Below are positions 22,473 through 34,049 of a DNA stretch of 64,000 nt, in pieces. The stretch is from Pegoplata infirma (taxonomy: Eukaryota; Arthropoda; Insecta; Diptera; Anthomyiidae). The translations under genes were made by a program, and so were the position numbers. The notes beneath the pieces were generated by a model, which saw nothing but the letters and a program-made list of their open reading frames with translations, did not search any database and was not told the origin of the DNA. The stretch's first letter is position 1. Every line of letters starts with the position of its first letter. The DNA is taken from positions 191,503,576 through 191,567,575 of the forward strand of contig OY992540.1 of NCBI GenBank assembly GCA_963921195.1, in the 5' to 3' direction.

Positions 22473-22510
22473 TTTTTTTTTATTGATTCGGCCCAGCCGA
22501 ATAAACACTC

Positions 22511-24830
22511 TGAGTTTTACTTTTCGTTCGGTCTTCGGATATGTATTTGAAATTTTTAAATTTAGAAATTATTCCTGTTCAAGTAAAACGTTCTTCTAGA
22601 AAACATTAATTTAATTTAAAAAATTAAAAAAAAAAAAAAAATAATGTGAGAACCGAATGCCCGGTACGGTATATGTTACAGTAGAGAGCCAAAAAGTGCA
22701 AAATTAGCGTATTTTTCAACATTTAAACGCGAATATCTTAAAAATCTAAAGTGGTAGAAAAATTTGGAAGGCAGATTTGGAACCAGGAGGTCAAAATCTA
22801 TTTAATTCATGTATTCTGATTCATGGGAGTGCGGATTTTCTATGAATTTGTTCAACAGTGTAATTGTTTAATTTCTATTTTCGGAGGCATTGGATTTTTT
22901 TTTTTTTTTTAATTTCACATGAATTGCTGTTCAGCTCAAAACTTTAATGAAGTTCTCAAAAACTTCTCAAAGTCCCTAATTTAATAATCGTGTATAAAAT
23001 TTTCAAATTTAAAACTTACCCGACCACACAGCTGAGCCAGGCATGGTTTGAGTTCCTTGTGTTACTTTAGTGGACGTAATTTTTGCGAAATAAATTATTT
23101 TTCGTGCTTTTTTTAAAAATTATCTATTTAAAATATATTTTTTTGTATTTTATAACTAACACCTTAAAAATTTATTTTTTCTTTCAATAAAAGTTTCTTA
23201 TATGTAGGACAGTTTTAGTTTAAATAATTTTTTCACTAAAAATGCTGTTCGTTGAAATGCGGAAGAATGCATTGTGGTTTTTATTGTTTTTTTTTATATT
23301 TTTATTGTTAAATATTTATTTTTAACAAATTATGACTGTTAAAATGACACTGTTTTATTAAAAGATTTTTGTAAAGGTTTATTTTAGATTATTAAACATT
23401 TAAAATCAATTTTTTTTTTAATTTTTTATATTATTTTTATATTTTTTGTTTAAAACTAATATGGCAGTTTTGATTTTGAGTTGAGTTTACTAAGTTTGAC
23501 CAACAAAAAAACTCTATTTAATTGGCAGTTTAGTTAGTTAAGACATTTGTAAAAGTCTTTAGCATAGAAATTAGAGATCACTTTCAAATGCTCTTCTTTT
23601 ACTTTACTCTTTCTCTTTTTTTCAAATTTATATTTTTAAAATTCTCTAAATATTCACTTGTTTTCTAGACGAATTTTTTTTTTTCATAATTTTTAGAAGT
23701 TTCTGAATATTTTTTTTATATTTTTCTTTATTTTTTAAAAATTTTTAAAATTTCTTCTTATTTTTTTTTTGAATTTATTTTTTAAAATCCGTTTAAATTT
23801 TACTTTTTTAACTCGTCCGATTTTTTTTTTTAAATTCAATATTTTCTTGCGAATTTTTTTTTATTGTTTTTGCTACAGCAGCAACCGCTGCAGTTTAACA
23901 CTGAGCGAGCTTGCGAGCATTACTACTACTGCAACTTGTTAATTTTTTTTGTTGTTATAATTTTTTTTTCATTCAGTTTCTACTTCTCCTTCTCAATCTG
24001 TTTTGACTGTGAAAAAAAAATCTCAAAATTATTACAAAAACAACAGAAATCACAAACTTTTAGTTTCAATTTTAATTTCAGTTTCTTGCGAATTTCTTAC
24101 AACCAACAATAACAATATTAGCAACAATCACAAATAACGTTTACGTTTGTAACAGTTTATGCTCAATATAGTTTTGCCGCATTTTACGTAGTGTTAGTGT
24201 TTTTCGTTTGTGCATGTGTGCATGTTTAAACATGTTTACAGCCAGCTCTGTATTATGCACATTCTGCTGCACTTTATTATGATTTATACACCGTCTCTCT
24301 TACTCTCTGTCTGCTATTTTTCTCTCCCTAACTGCACATTTCTGTTTTAAAGTTCTCATTGCGAATGAAAAGGTTGTGTTACTACTTTTTTCGAGTGTTG
24401 GCAGGTTTTTTGTTGTGTTTGTTGTTGCCAATAAACAGATTTAACACCCTTTTTGTTTATAAATTATATGACAAATATGGGTTAAATAGGTTTTATTGCT
24501 GAAGTGTTAATTAAAATGATTGGTTTTGGTTATTTATTTATGTTTAATCGAAAAGGCTCTTAATGTTGGCTTTTTGCTAAATAATGTTTTAAAATTAGTT
24601 ATAAAATTTAGGCCCTTACCACAAGAAAACAAAAAGTCTATTTTAACAAAAGTTTTATTTTAAATTTCAAATTTTCAATACATTTTTTGAAAGTCGATTT
24701 TAAAAACAAAAACAATTTGTATAGAAATAAAATTAAATGCTCATTTTAAATTTATTTTATTTTCTTGTGGTAAAGCTGTTAAATTGTAGAAATTATTCAA
24801 CAAAAAATTATTTAAATTAAAGTTTTAAGT
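22511..24830. other. T-rich, mostly unique DNA, no gene
   Basis: Long T and A runs (for example 22620-22645, 23405-23440 and 23690-23830). The 23860-24450 part has AGCAGCAACCGCTGCAG, TCTCTCTTACTCTCTG and TTAAACATGTTTA, looking like unique fly intron or flanking DNA. No exon with codon bias, no TIR pair, and no repeated family from elsewhere in the window was recognised. Confidence 0.4.
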
Positions 24831-24834
24831 TAGG

Positions 24835-24895
24835 CTGTCTAAGAGGAGAATGGTCGCAGGTTCAATTCCTGGGGACGAAGTCACCCTTGTAGCCG
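24835..24895 (+). ncRNA. tRNA-like segment (B-box and T-arm)
   Basis: GGTTCAATTCC (24859-24869) is a near-perfect internal RNA polymerase III B box, set in CAGGTTCAATTCCTG, which folds as a 4-bp T stem with a 7-nt loop. TTAGGCTGTCTAAGAGG upstream is a weak A-box candidate. The acceptor stem cannot be closed, so this is not a functional tRNA gene; a tRNA-derived SINE remnant is more likely. Confidence 0.35.
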
Positions 24896-24899
24896 GTTC

Positions 24900-25480
24900 A
24901 CGGTTATTAAAGTAATGAAATAAAATAAAATTTGTTTAAATTTTCAATCTTTTAATTCAAAGTTTTTGTAGAATAGTCAAAAAAAATTGAATAAAATTTC
25001 TGCCGGCCATCGATCTGATCTTACAATTAGAGTAATACGATGTGGTGGACGATTGTCGGCGTAAAAATAAACGCCATTTTGCAAATCTGAAATCGGAATA
25101 GTATTTAGTGACTCATAAAACATCCGAACAACGAGCTGTATTTGATGCGATAACTTTGAAAAAGTCATCCCCCATATACAATATTATCCGCCAAATAATT
25201 TTTAAATTCGAATCAAAATTCGAAATCAGCGTTCCAAACCCCCTGATAATATAATTTAGAAAAATCGGATAACTCCTTCATTACTTTCCAGCTTATGCCG
25301 ATCGGGGTATCTTGATTCGCGCTGCCATATGGGCTCACCTACCATTTATTTCAATTTATGCGACTCAGATTTCAAAAGAAGAGATCATTGGCTAAATTGT
25401 AAGCTATAATTCAGCTCTCTACGACCAATAGAATTTTTAGGGCTGGTGTTTCCCTTTGACGGGAAATGGTCCATTTAAGT
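24900..25480. other. Unassigned AT-rich DNA
   Basis: Contains phrases such as GAAAAATCGGATAACTCC that resemble DINE interiors, but no ends. No gene seen. Confidence 0.3.
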
Positions 25481-25483
25481 TCG

Positions 25484-25529
25484 TAAGTTCTTTTGTAACA
25501 CTTCGAAATATTGGGACTCCATAAAGTCC
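25484..25529 (+). mobile_element. DINE-1-like fragment
   Basis: TTTTGTAACACTTCGAAATA then GGGACTCCATAAAGT matches the DINE segment before TATATATA, and stops exactly there, where the neighbouring palindrome begins. Confidence 0.6.
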
Positions 25530-26352
25530 GACAGCCAATATTAAACATAAACCGGATGATATAGGTCTGAAAGTAGAGATCAAATGAAATAAAACTGCAT
25601 TTACAGTTTTTCATTTCGTGATCCTGTTTTCTTTAAAATGGACTTCAAAGTTTTAAAGGATACATTTTGTAAAATATTTTTGAAATATTTGTACTTGTCC
25701 TAGGATGACACTGGTGATGGCAAATGAAAGAGGAGGATCTCCCCTAATTTTTCCATTTTTTATTTTGCCATATCAGAATAAAATGATGTGAATGAAGTCA
25801 TTTGAAAACTGTATAAAAATATTTTCTTGAAAATTTTGAATGATATTGAAGGATAAATTTTTTAAAGGTCGTGCATTTTGTAAAATATTTTTAAAATATT
25901 TGTACTTGTCCTAGGATGACTCTGGTGATGGAAAATGAAAGAGGATGATCTCCCCTAATTTTTTCATTTTTTTATTTTGCCATATCAGGAGAAGGGGTGT
26001 GAAGAAAGTCATTTTAAACTTTATAAAAATATTTTGTTGAAAATTTTGAATGATATTGAAGGATAAATTTTTGAAAGGACGTAAATTAGCTTATTTTTTA
26101 CTGAAATATAAAAATAATAAAATACGAAAATTAGGGGAGATCCTCCTCTTTCATTTGCTATCACTAATGGCATCCTAGGACAAGTAAAAATATTAAAAAA
26201 ACATTTTATAAAAATTAATCCTCTAAAACTTTGAAGTCCTTTTAAAAGGAAACAGGATCACGAAATGAAAAACCACATTTAGGTTCTAGTTTCAAACGTA
26301 TATTATCCAGTTCGTGTTTAATGGCTTATTTTAATTTTTGTCGGACTGTGTA
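25530..26352. mobile_element. Palindromic element with internal 210-bp direct repeat
   Basis: CATTTCGTGATCCTGTTTTC (25615) is mirrored by AAACAGGATCACGAAATG (26252); outer parts GTCCGACAGCC and GTCGGACTG also mirror. Within the left arm a block with CTTGTCCTAGGATGAC and GAGATCATCC- or AGGATCTCCCCTAA-type sequence is repeated (25685 and 25907). No coding sequence. Confidence 0.65.
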
Positions 26353-26398
26353 ACAATTAAACATATATAAAGTAAAATTTTATTACTTTTGGGATATA

Positions 26399-27448
26399 CC
26401 CAGCAAAAATAAATCGAGATTTTGGCGACACAGCATCTTTTTATAGCATACCGAAGCGCATCCAAAGAGCGCTCTTGAGGATGCAGTGAAATTAAGGGGG
26501 AAATTTTTGTTTTTTTGTTAAGATTTTTTATATAAAACTTATAATATAAAATTATTTTTTGATATAATTTCACATTTGCTTTCCTTTTTAGTATTTTTAA
26601 CACTTTTTGAATGAAAAAGCATGAGTTTTGGACAAAGACACATGATTTGACTGCATCATTATTGCGCATTAATCGGCGCTACAAAGAGTGCTTCAATCAT
26701 TACATCTTTAACACATTTTGAATGATAATAAATAAAATAGGACAACCAAAAAAAACAGTAAATGCTTATTTGTTATTTCAAAGAATAAATAAATTTCTAT
26801 TTATATTTCAGAAATTTCTATTTATATAAAAGAAATTTTCATTTATATTACAGAAATTTCTATTTATGTTTCAAAAATGTCCAATTGTATTCAAGAAATT
26901 TAAATTTTTATTTCCAAAATTTTCTAAATTCTTTTCCGAAAATTCCATTTGTATTTAAAAAATTTCCATTTAGATTTTAGAATTTTTTTCATTGCTATTA
27001 AAAATTTTTTATTTTAATTAAAAAAAAAAAAGAAAATCCATATATATTTTAGAAATTTACAATTGTATTTAAAAAATTTCCATTTTTATTTCAAAATTTT
27101 TTAAATTCGTTCCAGAAAATGTATTTACAATATTAGGGATTTTCCAATTATATTTCAAAAATAATCAAATGAATTTCAGATTTTCCAATTGTATTTCAGA
27201 AATAGTCAAATAAATTCATTGATCTTTATTTTGCTTAAATCAGTTCTAAAAAGATACATGAATTCACTCCATCTTTACAACGTGATTTCAGTGCTTCTTA
27301 AGAGCGCTTTTTCGGTGTATCCAATTAGCGATCTAAAGTGTGACATCGCCTTAGAGAATCACGAATGAATTTAGCAGGTTTGGATGCGCTCCTTGACTCG
27401 AGTTTCCTTTCCAAAAGCTGCTGCCAGTTCAGCAAAATTTCTGCTGGG
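26399..27448. mobile_element. CCCAGC-ended TA element, copy 2
   Basis: Starts CCCAGCAAAAATAAATCGAG and ends GCAAAATTTCTGCTGGG, with TA on both sides (26397-26398 and 27449-27450). Much of the interior is the 25-30 bp minisatellite listed next. A 112-codon frame crossing the left end has no domain. Confidence 0.6.
26780..27225. repeat. Degenerate minisatellite, about 25-30 bp
   Basis: About 15 diverged units of the form ATTTCAGAAATTTCTATTTATA. The early units are the best conserved (from 26786). Confidence 0.65.
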
Positions 27449-27450
27449 TA

Positions 27451-28665
27451 ACCATTTTTTTCTGAACTAAAATCAGTACGCTTAAGTTGTTATGTTTTTT
27501 TGATAATACAATGAAAACACTGATGATTTCTTCAACACTCAAAAAATTTTTGGTTTAACTAACAAACTATTGTTTCAATTAGTGTTTCAGTAAAAACAAC
27601 TGTTAAAAAACAACTGCCATAAACTGTTGTCGTTATATTGCAGAACATTTATTTGACTTCAAACAACTTTATTTAATAATTTGATGTTTTGATCGTTTCA
27701 GCGCAGAAAATATAACAAAAAATCCACAGGTTTTGAGAAAAAATGTATTTAGGAACCTCTTGAGTCACAAACTCTAATCTTCTCGGAAATAATTCATTAT
27801 TAATTATCTCATTGTCAGACTTAAGTTATAAAAAACTATTCTGACGCCTTATTTTATGGAAATGAAGTTTTTGTATAGCATTTTTGAATAAAATTACTTT
27901 TTATGATGAAATTTTCAAAAATCAGTACAATCAGTACATATCGAGGGCCTATATTCAAAACCCTCTATCTAAAAAAACACAACTTTTCAGGAGACGCAAA
28001 AAACTGTTTATTTCGCGTATTTTTAAAGCAATTAGAATTCGATATTCTACAATAGTTTTTTAAATCAACTACTGAATCTCACATGTAATTCGTTTTGAAA
28101 ATTTTGCACTATTAGGGATTTTATGATAGATGGGTTTTGTTTCTCAAAAATATTAAGTACATGAATGAAATTGATCAGATAGAGGGATTTGCGTTTTAAT
28201 AAAATTAAACTATTACGATTTCATTTACGACATCGGTAAATTTTTAACGTGATTTATTAATGAAAACGACTTATAAAAAATTCCGAATTCGCGGTTTTGG
28301 TCCACAGGTGCTGATTTTAAAGACAAAAATTATAAAAATTATCCAAAAAAATATTTTTAAATTAATTATTTGAAAAGATAGAGGGTTTTGCATTCAGAAA
28401 AACTAATTGTTTAAGAGATAGAGAAAACCAAATAATGCAAATAAAATAGCAAAAAATATATTTTTGTTCTGAATTTTAACCATAGATCAAAAAGTCATTT
28501 TGGTGAAAATGGAAGATAGATAGAGGGTTTTGAATATAGGCTCTCGATATTTAAAAAAATCAGTACAAATCAGTACAACGTTTTTTTTGATCAATACACG
28601 TGATCACAAATCAGTACTTGTACTGATCAAATCAGTACGAATGGTCAGCCTAGATATAACATAAA
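27451..28665. repeat. AATCAGTAC-rich repeat, possibly hAT-like
   Basis: The left edge GGTAACCATTTTTTCTG and the complement of the right edge GGCTGACCATTCGTACTG look alike. AATCAGTAC occurs many times near both edges (27470, 27920, 28560-28650), and again at 28917-28985. No clean target duplication. A younger palindrome (27942-28546) sits inside. Confidence 0.4.
27942..28546. mobile_element. TIR element CGAGGGCCTATATTC with ATAT flanks
   Basis: Left CGAGGGCCTATATTCAAAAC and right GTTTTGAATATAGGCTCTCG are inverted copies. ATAT flanks both sides (27938-27941 and 28547-28550). The empty site GTACATATTTAAAAA survives at about 28932. ATAGAGGGTTTT recurs internally at 28176 and 28379. Confidence 0.75.
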
Positions 28666-29078
28666 AAACGATTATTATGTTTTAGGTAATAATTTACTTG
28701 GAAAAATAAATTATTTCTTTGAAGCCCTTATGTGACCAAATTTCCTTAAATTTAGGTAAATTTTTTTAAATTTACTATACTTTATTTTTAGTGTAGCATG
28801 CTACAATTATTTCATAAACATCAACGCGTATACTTAATTTATAAATAAAATCTATTTATTACTCATACGCTAAGATGTTCTTTGAAAAAATGTCATTTTA
28901 TGCTGAAATGTTCAAAAATCAGTACAATCCGTACATATTTAAAAAAAAATCAGTACAACGTTTTTTGATCAATACACGCGAATGCCAGTTATATATGTAA
29001 AAACTTTATTTACGCGGTTGCCAAACATTTTTGCTAATTTTTTTTAATTTTATTGAAAATTATTGCGAAATGCAACTG
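28666..29078. other. Repeat remnants, no gene
   Basis: Includes a second copy of the AATCAGTACAA-type sequence (28889-28985) and GCGTATACTTAATTTA (28829). Confidence 0.4.
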
Positions 29079-29080
29079 TA

Positions 29081-30486
29081 CCCAGCAAAAAATAAACGAA
29101 GTGGTTCAAAAAGAATTAGTGGTTTCACTACATACAAAGTAGCGATAGGTGCCGAACTTCACATTCCGTAGGAAGTACTTTTAAAATCACTTCCAAAAAT
29201 GCTACAAAATAACAATAAAAACATCTTTCACCAGTTCTTTGATTAATGATTTTGAAGTACCTTTTTTATATGTTCTTAGTAATCAAATCACCACAACATA
29301 TGAACTTCTTTTTCAACTGAAACAATTAGAATGAGGGTGATACACGAAGTTTGCAATTTTTTCTACGTCCAGCTTCAAATAGATTTAGGTTTTGCAAAAA
29401 TGGTGACAAAATTTGGTAATGGCATTTCATTTCTCTTTATTTAGAGCTTAAAAAATCGAAAAGACGAAAATCGATTATTGATAATTTTTTTTTAATTTCA
29501 TATCTTATATCAAAAAAAGTTGGTCCTAAATTAAATAAATACATACATTAACGAACTAAAGCGGATGTTGCTGCATCACATTATTAAAGATTGTTTAAGC
29601 TTTTTAGAAAATTGAGGTATAGGCTTGTGGTCAAAACAAACTTGTGAATCAATTCGCCGTGAATTTTTATAGTTTTGTGATCTCTATAATTACTCCTTTT
29701 TTTAATTTGAAGTATATACGTTAGTTTATCAATGAAATTAATTTTTCTATCACGTAACATTTTTTAAGATATTCGCGTTTGAATATTGAAATATTTGGGT
29801 CTCCACTGTAACGTATTCTTAAGTTGCTCAAACACAATAGTACTCAATTTAGTAAAAATAAGACATCTTTATTCCAAATCAGGCATCCAAATTTTTCTAT
29901 CGCGTACTTTTTTTGAAATATTAGCGTTACGCACTTATATTCTTTATAAATCACACTAAAATTTTCAAACGCGAATATCTCAAAAACAGAACATGCTTGA
30001 AAATTGTGGATTGCAGTTTTGGAATCAGGAGGTCCATTTTAGAAATTTCACTGGAAGGTTTTTGCTGTCGAACAGTGTTTTTAGTGTAAATATTACAAAA
30101 AAATACTCTTTCAATCAATCTTACAAAAATGAGTGAAAAAATAACTTCTAATTTAGAAGTTCTAAATCACCAAATAAAAATGACATAATCACACCCAAAA
30201 TGCCAAGAAATATGTACTTCTAAAGAAGTGATGAAAAAAGTGCTTCCAAAAGGTCAAGTTTTATTAACATCCGGATCACTACTTCAGAAGTTGTGACAAA
30301 AACACTAGTGATATATGTTATACTTAAGTGTCAATCTTTAGCCACTGAAAAGTGGCGATAAAAAGAACATACTTTGTGTGTCACGCCCATATTAAATTCA
30401 TCAGTGTTTCAGTTGAAGAAGAAGTACATCTGGTTCATAAGTTGTGGTGAATTTTGTAGTGAATGGTAAGCTATTTTTTTGCTGGG
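29081..30486. mobile_element. CCCAGC-ended TA element, copy 3
   Basis: Begins CCCAGCAAAAAATAAACGAA and ends TTTTTTTTGCTGGG, with TA on both sides (29079-29080 and 30487-30488). Subterminal AGTGGTTTCACTACA and TTTGTAGTGAATGGTAAGC suggest further inverted similarity. At 1.4 kb it is the longest of the three copies; no transposase. Confidence 0.65.
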
Positions 30487-30488
30487 TA

Positions 30489-31919
30489 ACTTATATCAAA
30501 AAAGTTTGCTGCATATTTATGTAAGATGATTCATATGTTTTTCCGAAGGAAGAACAAATGAAAATTTCATAAATGTATATATTTTCCAAGAATCTGACTG
30601 ATCGGATGATAAATTGCATGACCAAAAAATATAAAGGTATGCTTGTTCTTTGTTTTTTTTGTTTTTAAATAATTTTATATTTTATTTTATAGTTTTTAAA
30701 ATTATATAGCCAGAGTTGCCACATGCTGTGAACAAAAATAGTAAAAACACCAATTTTTATGCATAATCCAAATGATGAATAAACGTTATTTGTGGTGGTT
30801 TTAAATTTTTGTTATTATTTTTTGTAGATTATTTAAGCTTTTTTTTTATTTTTTTTTCAAAATCTTGAAAATTTAAAATTCAAAATATTTTTTTTTTCTT
30901 TTTAATAAAAATCTGTTTATGATGCTATAATTCCCACATCCGTTTTTATTTCTTTGCGATTGTTTTAAAATTTTAAAATTTTAATTTTTTATTTTTTTTT
31001 ATATTATTTTTATTTAACCTTTTTTTATATTCGAAAATAATTTTCAATATTTAATATTTTTGAATATTTTTTTTAACGAATTTTTATGTTTAATATTTTG
31101 CCGCACGCACGTTCGTAAACCAAATTTTACACTTTACTATGTTGTATATGTGTTAAAATACAAACGGAAATTGCTACTGACGACAGCCATCAACATATGA
31201 AAAAATTGCACAAAATACTGAAAACAGAAAACACATACTACTAAAACTGAGAGATATTTTTTTCATTGTTTAGTATTAAACATACTCCGACGCTTAATTT
31301 TTTTGCAGTCTGTAAATTATATACACAGAATAATATTATGGGCAAAACATTTTAATTAATTATTCGATAGGGATCAAAGGGGTTTAATTATCTGCTCCAC
31401 TATCCTCCACCGAAAATCATTTATCTTGGGTTAATATTCAAATAGAGTTATCTGCAAAATCCAAAATTTTAAGGAAAACCAACAAAAAAGTGAAATTTTT
31501 TCTTCAACTTTTGATCTTCCCAAGTGGTTGGACAAATTTTTATTCTACTAAACCTAAAAACTATGTGGTAAAAATTGAGGCCAAACGGATTAAATTAGCC
31601 AGTGGCACCCAGCCACAAAGTTTTGGATTTTTATAAAAATTTGAAAAACAAACAAATAACAAAGATACACAAATTTTTTTAAAATCGGAAGAACGGTTTT
31701 GAGATATCAATATTTGAAATTTGCTAAAAAAAACTGAAGGTTTCTTTCTACGGTCAAGAAATTAAAAAAAAAAATCAATTCTTTTTCTCAAATTTTGATA
31801 TAAATTTAAAAAGACAACTTAAAACTGAAAAATAATTTTCTTGAAAATTATTCTATGACAATAACATACATAGTTTTAATATGTAAAGGAAATAATAACC
31901 TCGAGCTAGAATAAACCTG
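30489..31919. other. AT-rich DNA with repeat remnants, no gene
   Basis: 30490-31300 is T-rich and not obviously repeated. 31530-31810 resembles the AAATTTTG / GATATCNATATTTGAAATTTG family seen at 49545, 56600, 60705 and 63040. 31800-31918 is a fragment of the foldback family of 57055 (ACCTCGAGCTAGAATAAACC). Confidence 0.4.
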
Positions 31920-32732
31920 CACTCAAAATATTTTGTAGGCAAAATCAAATGAAAAACACATTGAAAACCAGTGAATAAACAATTGACAACCATCCCAGTA
32001 ATTATTCTTTTATTTTAACAATATCAATTTTTTTTTACTTTTGAAAAATTTTCTAAAACAAATAACATTAAATATTAAAATATTACCTTTTTTCACTCTT
32101 TTTACTAACAAATTCGAAAAAAAAAATAACCTACGAAAACATTAAAAATTAATGATAGTTCTGTTATTTTTACCAACAAATTCCAAAAAAATAATCTACG
32201 AATACATTAAAAATTAATATTTCGTAGGTTATTTTTTACAATTTTCTATTGAAATATTTTTTTTAAAAATTTTTAATAAAATTTTGGGGAATCGATCCCG
32301 CAATCAACTACATTCTGGCTAGACACTCTACCCATCGTGCCAAAGTCACTTAATACAAACATGTTTTTATATTTCAAAAATAATTTTTTGAATATTTTTT
32401 TTCTACAAAAAATAACCTACTTGTGTAGGCAAAAACTAATGATATTTCATTAAAAAATACCAACAATTTAACAAAAAAATTGCTTACACAAATCATTAAA
32501 AATTTAAAGAATAATCAGTAGTTTTTACTTACAGAACAAAAATAAATGATTTTAAAAATTAAATGTTAATGAAAGTCTTTATTTTTTAGTGTGTTTTTTT
32601 TTTTGAAACAAAGGACATAAGGAGTCATTAATAAAAACTGAACATCAGACAAATGTTTTTTCTTTTAAAAACGGCTAAACGTAAAACTTTTTAAATAAAC
32701 TACAAACAGTTAATGACATGATTTTTTAAGTG
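31920..32732. mobile_element. TA-type element carrying a tRNA-like segment, copy 1
   Basis: Starts CACTCAAAATATTTTGTAGG and ends ATGATTTTTTAAGTG, followed by TA. It splits a foldback-family fragment (AATAAACCT on the left, CTTAATATATAATATTTTA on the right, normally contiguous). It shares about 500 bp with 49835-50361. Repeated AAATAACCTACGAAAACATT words occur near the left. Confidence 0.6.
32280..32345 (-). ncRNA. tRNA-like segment in a mobile element, copy 1
   Basis: On the minus strand TGGCACGATGG (A-box-like) is followed some 40 nt later by GGATCGATTCC (B-box-like, one change from GGTTCGATTCC). The same block is at 49918-49986. The arms pair poorly, so this is a tRNA-derived or Pol III-like module rather than a tRNA gene. 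Confidence 0.4.
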
Positions 32733-32850
32733 TACTTAATATATAATATTTTAAAGGTCAAGTAACACAATTTTTATTTTTTAATAAAAATTAATCAGAA
32801 TTTGAACGAAATGGTTAGCACGCCATGCTAATACCCCATATGAGGCACTT

Positions 32851-33446
32851 CCAGCAAAAAAAACATGTGTACCGTACATTTCTGAATAGGTTCTATGGAT
32901 AGCCCTATATGGAACTAAGAAAATTTTTCAATTTTTTAAAAACTGGGCTTAGGAGGCGTGGTCAAATATTGGAAAAATGGTAAAATTTGTGCCGAGTTGC
33001 CTTGTTTAAATATTTTTCAAATTAAAATGGAATGCACCACAATCTCAAAATTTGCATTCCTGTATAGTTTTGTATGAGCTATCGACTAATTTTTTTTTTT
33101 TTTTTTTAATTTTCAGAACCTGTTCTGAAATTTTCTATTTTTTAAAAAAAGTCAAGTTATCAAAAATCCGGCCACTTTTTTAAAATTTTTTTTTTTTAAG
33201 TTTGTTTGTCTAAAATTTAATCGATAGCTCATACAAAACTATACAAGAATGTACATTTTTGAGATTGTGGTGCATTCCGTTTTAATTTTATAAATATTTA
33301 AACAAGGCAACTAGACACAAATTTTACCATTTTTCTAATATTTGACCACGCCTCCTAAGCCTAGTTTGTAAAAAATTTAAAAACCAAAACGCAATTTTCT
33401 TAGTTCCATATAAGGCTATTCATACAACCTATTCAGAAATTCACGG
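32851..33446. mobile_element. Foldback element, copy 2
   Basis: ACCGTACATTTCTGAATAGG is mirrored by CCTATTCAGAAATTCACGG. Inner arms GGAATGCACCACAATCTCAA and TGAGATTGTGGTGCATTCCG also mirror, as do GTATAGTTTTGTATGAGCTA and its complement. Arms reach about 260 bp around a T-rich centre at 33090-33205. Interrupts a foldback-family fragment. Confidence 0.75.
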
Positions 33447-33504
33447 TAATTTCTAAAGGAAATAATTACCTCGAGCTAGAATATACCTACTCAAAACAAT
33501 AATT

Positions 33505-33950
33505 TTTTTCCATTCACCTTTTACAAAGCTTGAGACAAACTTTAATTTTATATTTATTTTAATTTTACAGTTTTTCTTGTAATTTTACAAATTTCCAAGA
33601 TTTTTTACAAAAAAAAATCTAGTAATTTTACGAGAATTTCTTGCAAGTTTTATTTCGCAAAAAAAGTTGCAAATTTACAATTTTATTGGTAAAAATCTTG
33701 TAAAATTACAAAAAGTTCGTAGTTTTTACTAGGAATTCTCGTAAAATAGGAGGTAGCAAAAAATCTAGTAAAATCACGAAACCTCCTTGTAAGTTTTATC
33801 GCGACAAAAAAATTGTAAATTTACAATTTTTTTTTGTAAAAAGCTTAAAATGAAAATTATTGGTAAAAAGCTTGTAAAATAACAAGGAATTCTTGTCAAA
33901 TAGTTACAAACTTTTCTTGTAATTTTACAAGGATTTTTTTAGTGTTCCTC
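33505..33950. repeat. Degenerate tandem repeat rich in TTGTAAAATTACAAG
   Basis: A block starting AATCTAGTAATTTTACGAG (33628) recurs as AATCTAGTAAAATCACGAA (33760), period about 132 bp. Short palindromes of TGTAAATTTACA type are scattered throughout. Confidence 0.5.
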
Positions 33951-34049
33951 CCCCTTTCTCCACTCCCTAAGTGAGCTCCTATAAAAAAATTAAATTTTTC
34001 AAAAATGTTAGGAGGATATCACTTTTATTTTGAACTGCATTGTGTTAAC

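Noticed and set aside
26780..27225. CRISPR-like array
   Set aside because: Units of 25-30 bp are contiguous and diverged with no constant repeat plus unique spacers; eukaryotic minisatellite.
32280..32345. Functional tRNA gene
   Set aside because: A- and B-box words exist but acceptor and T stems do not close; two copies reside in a mobile element.
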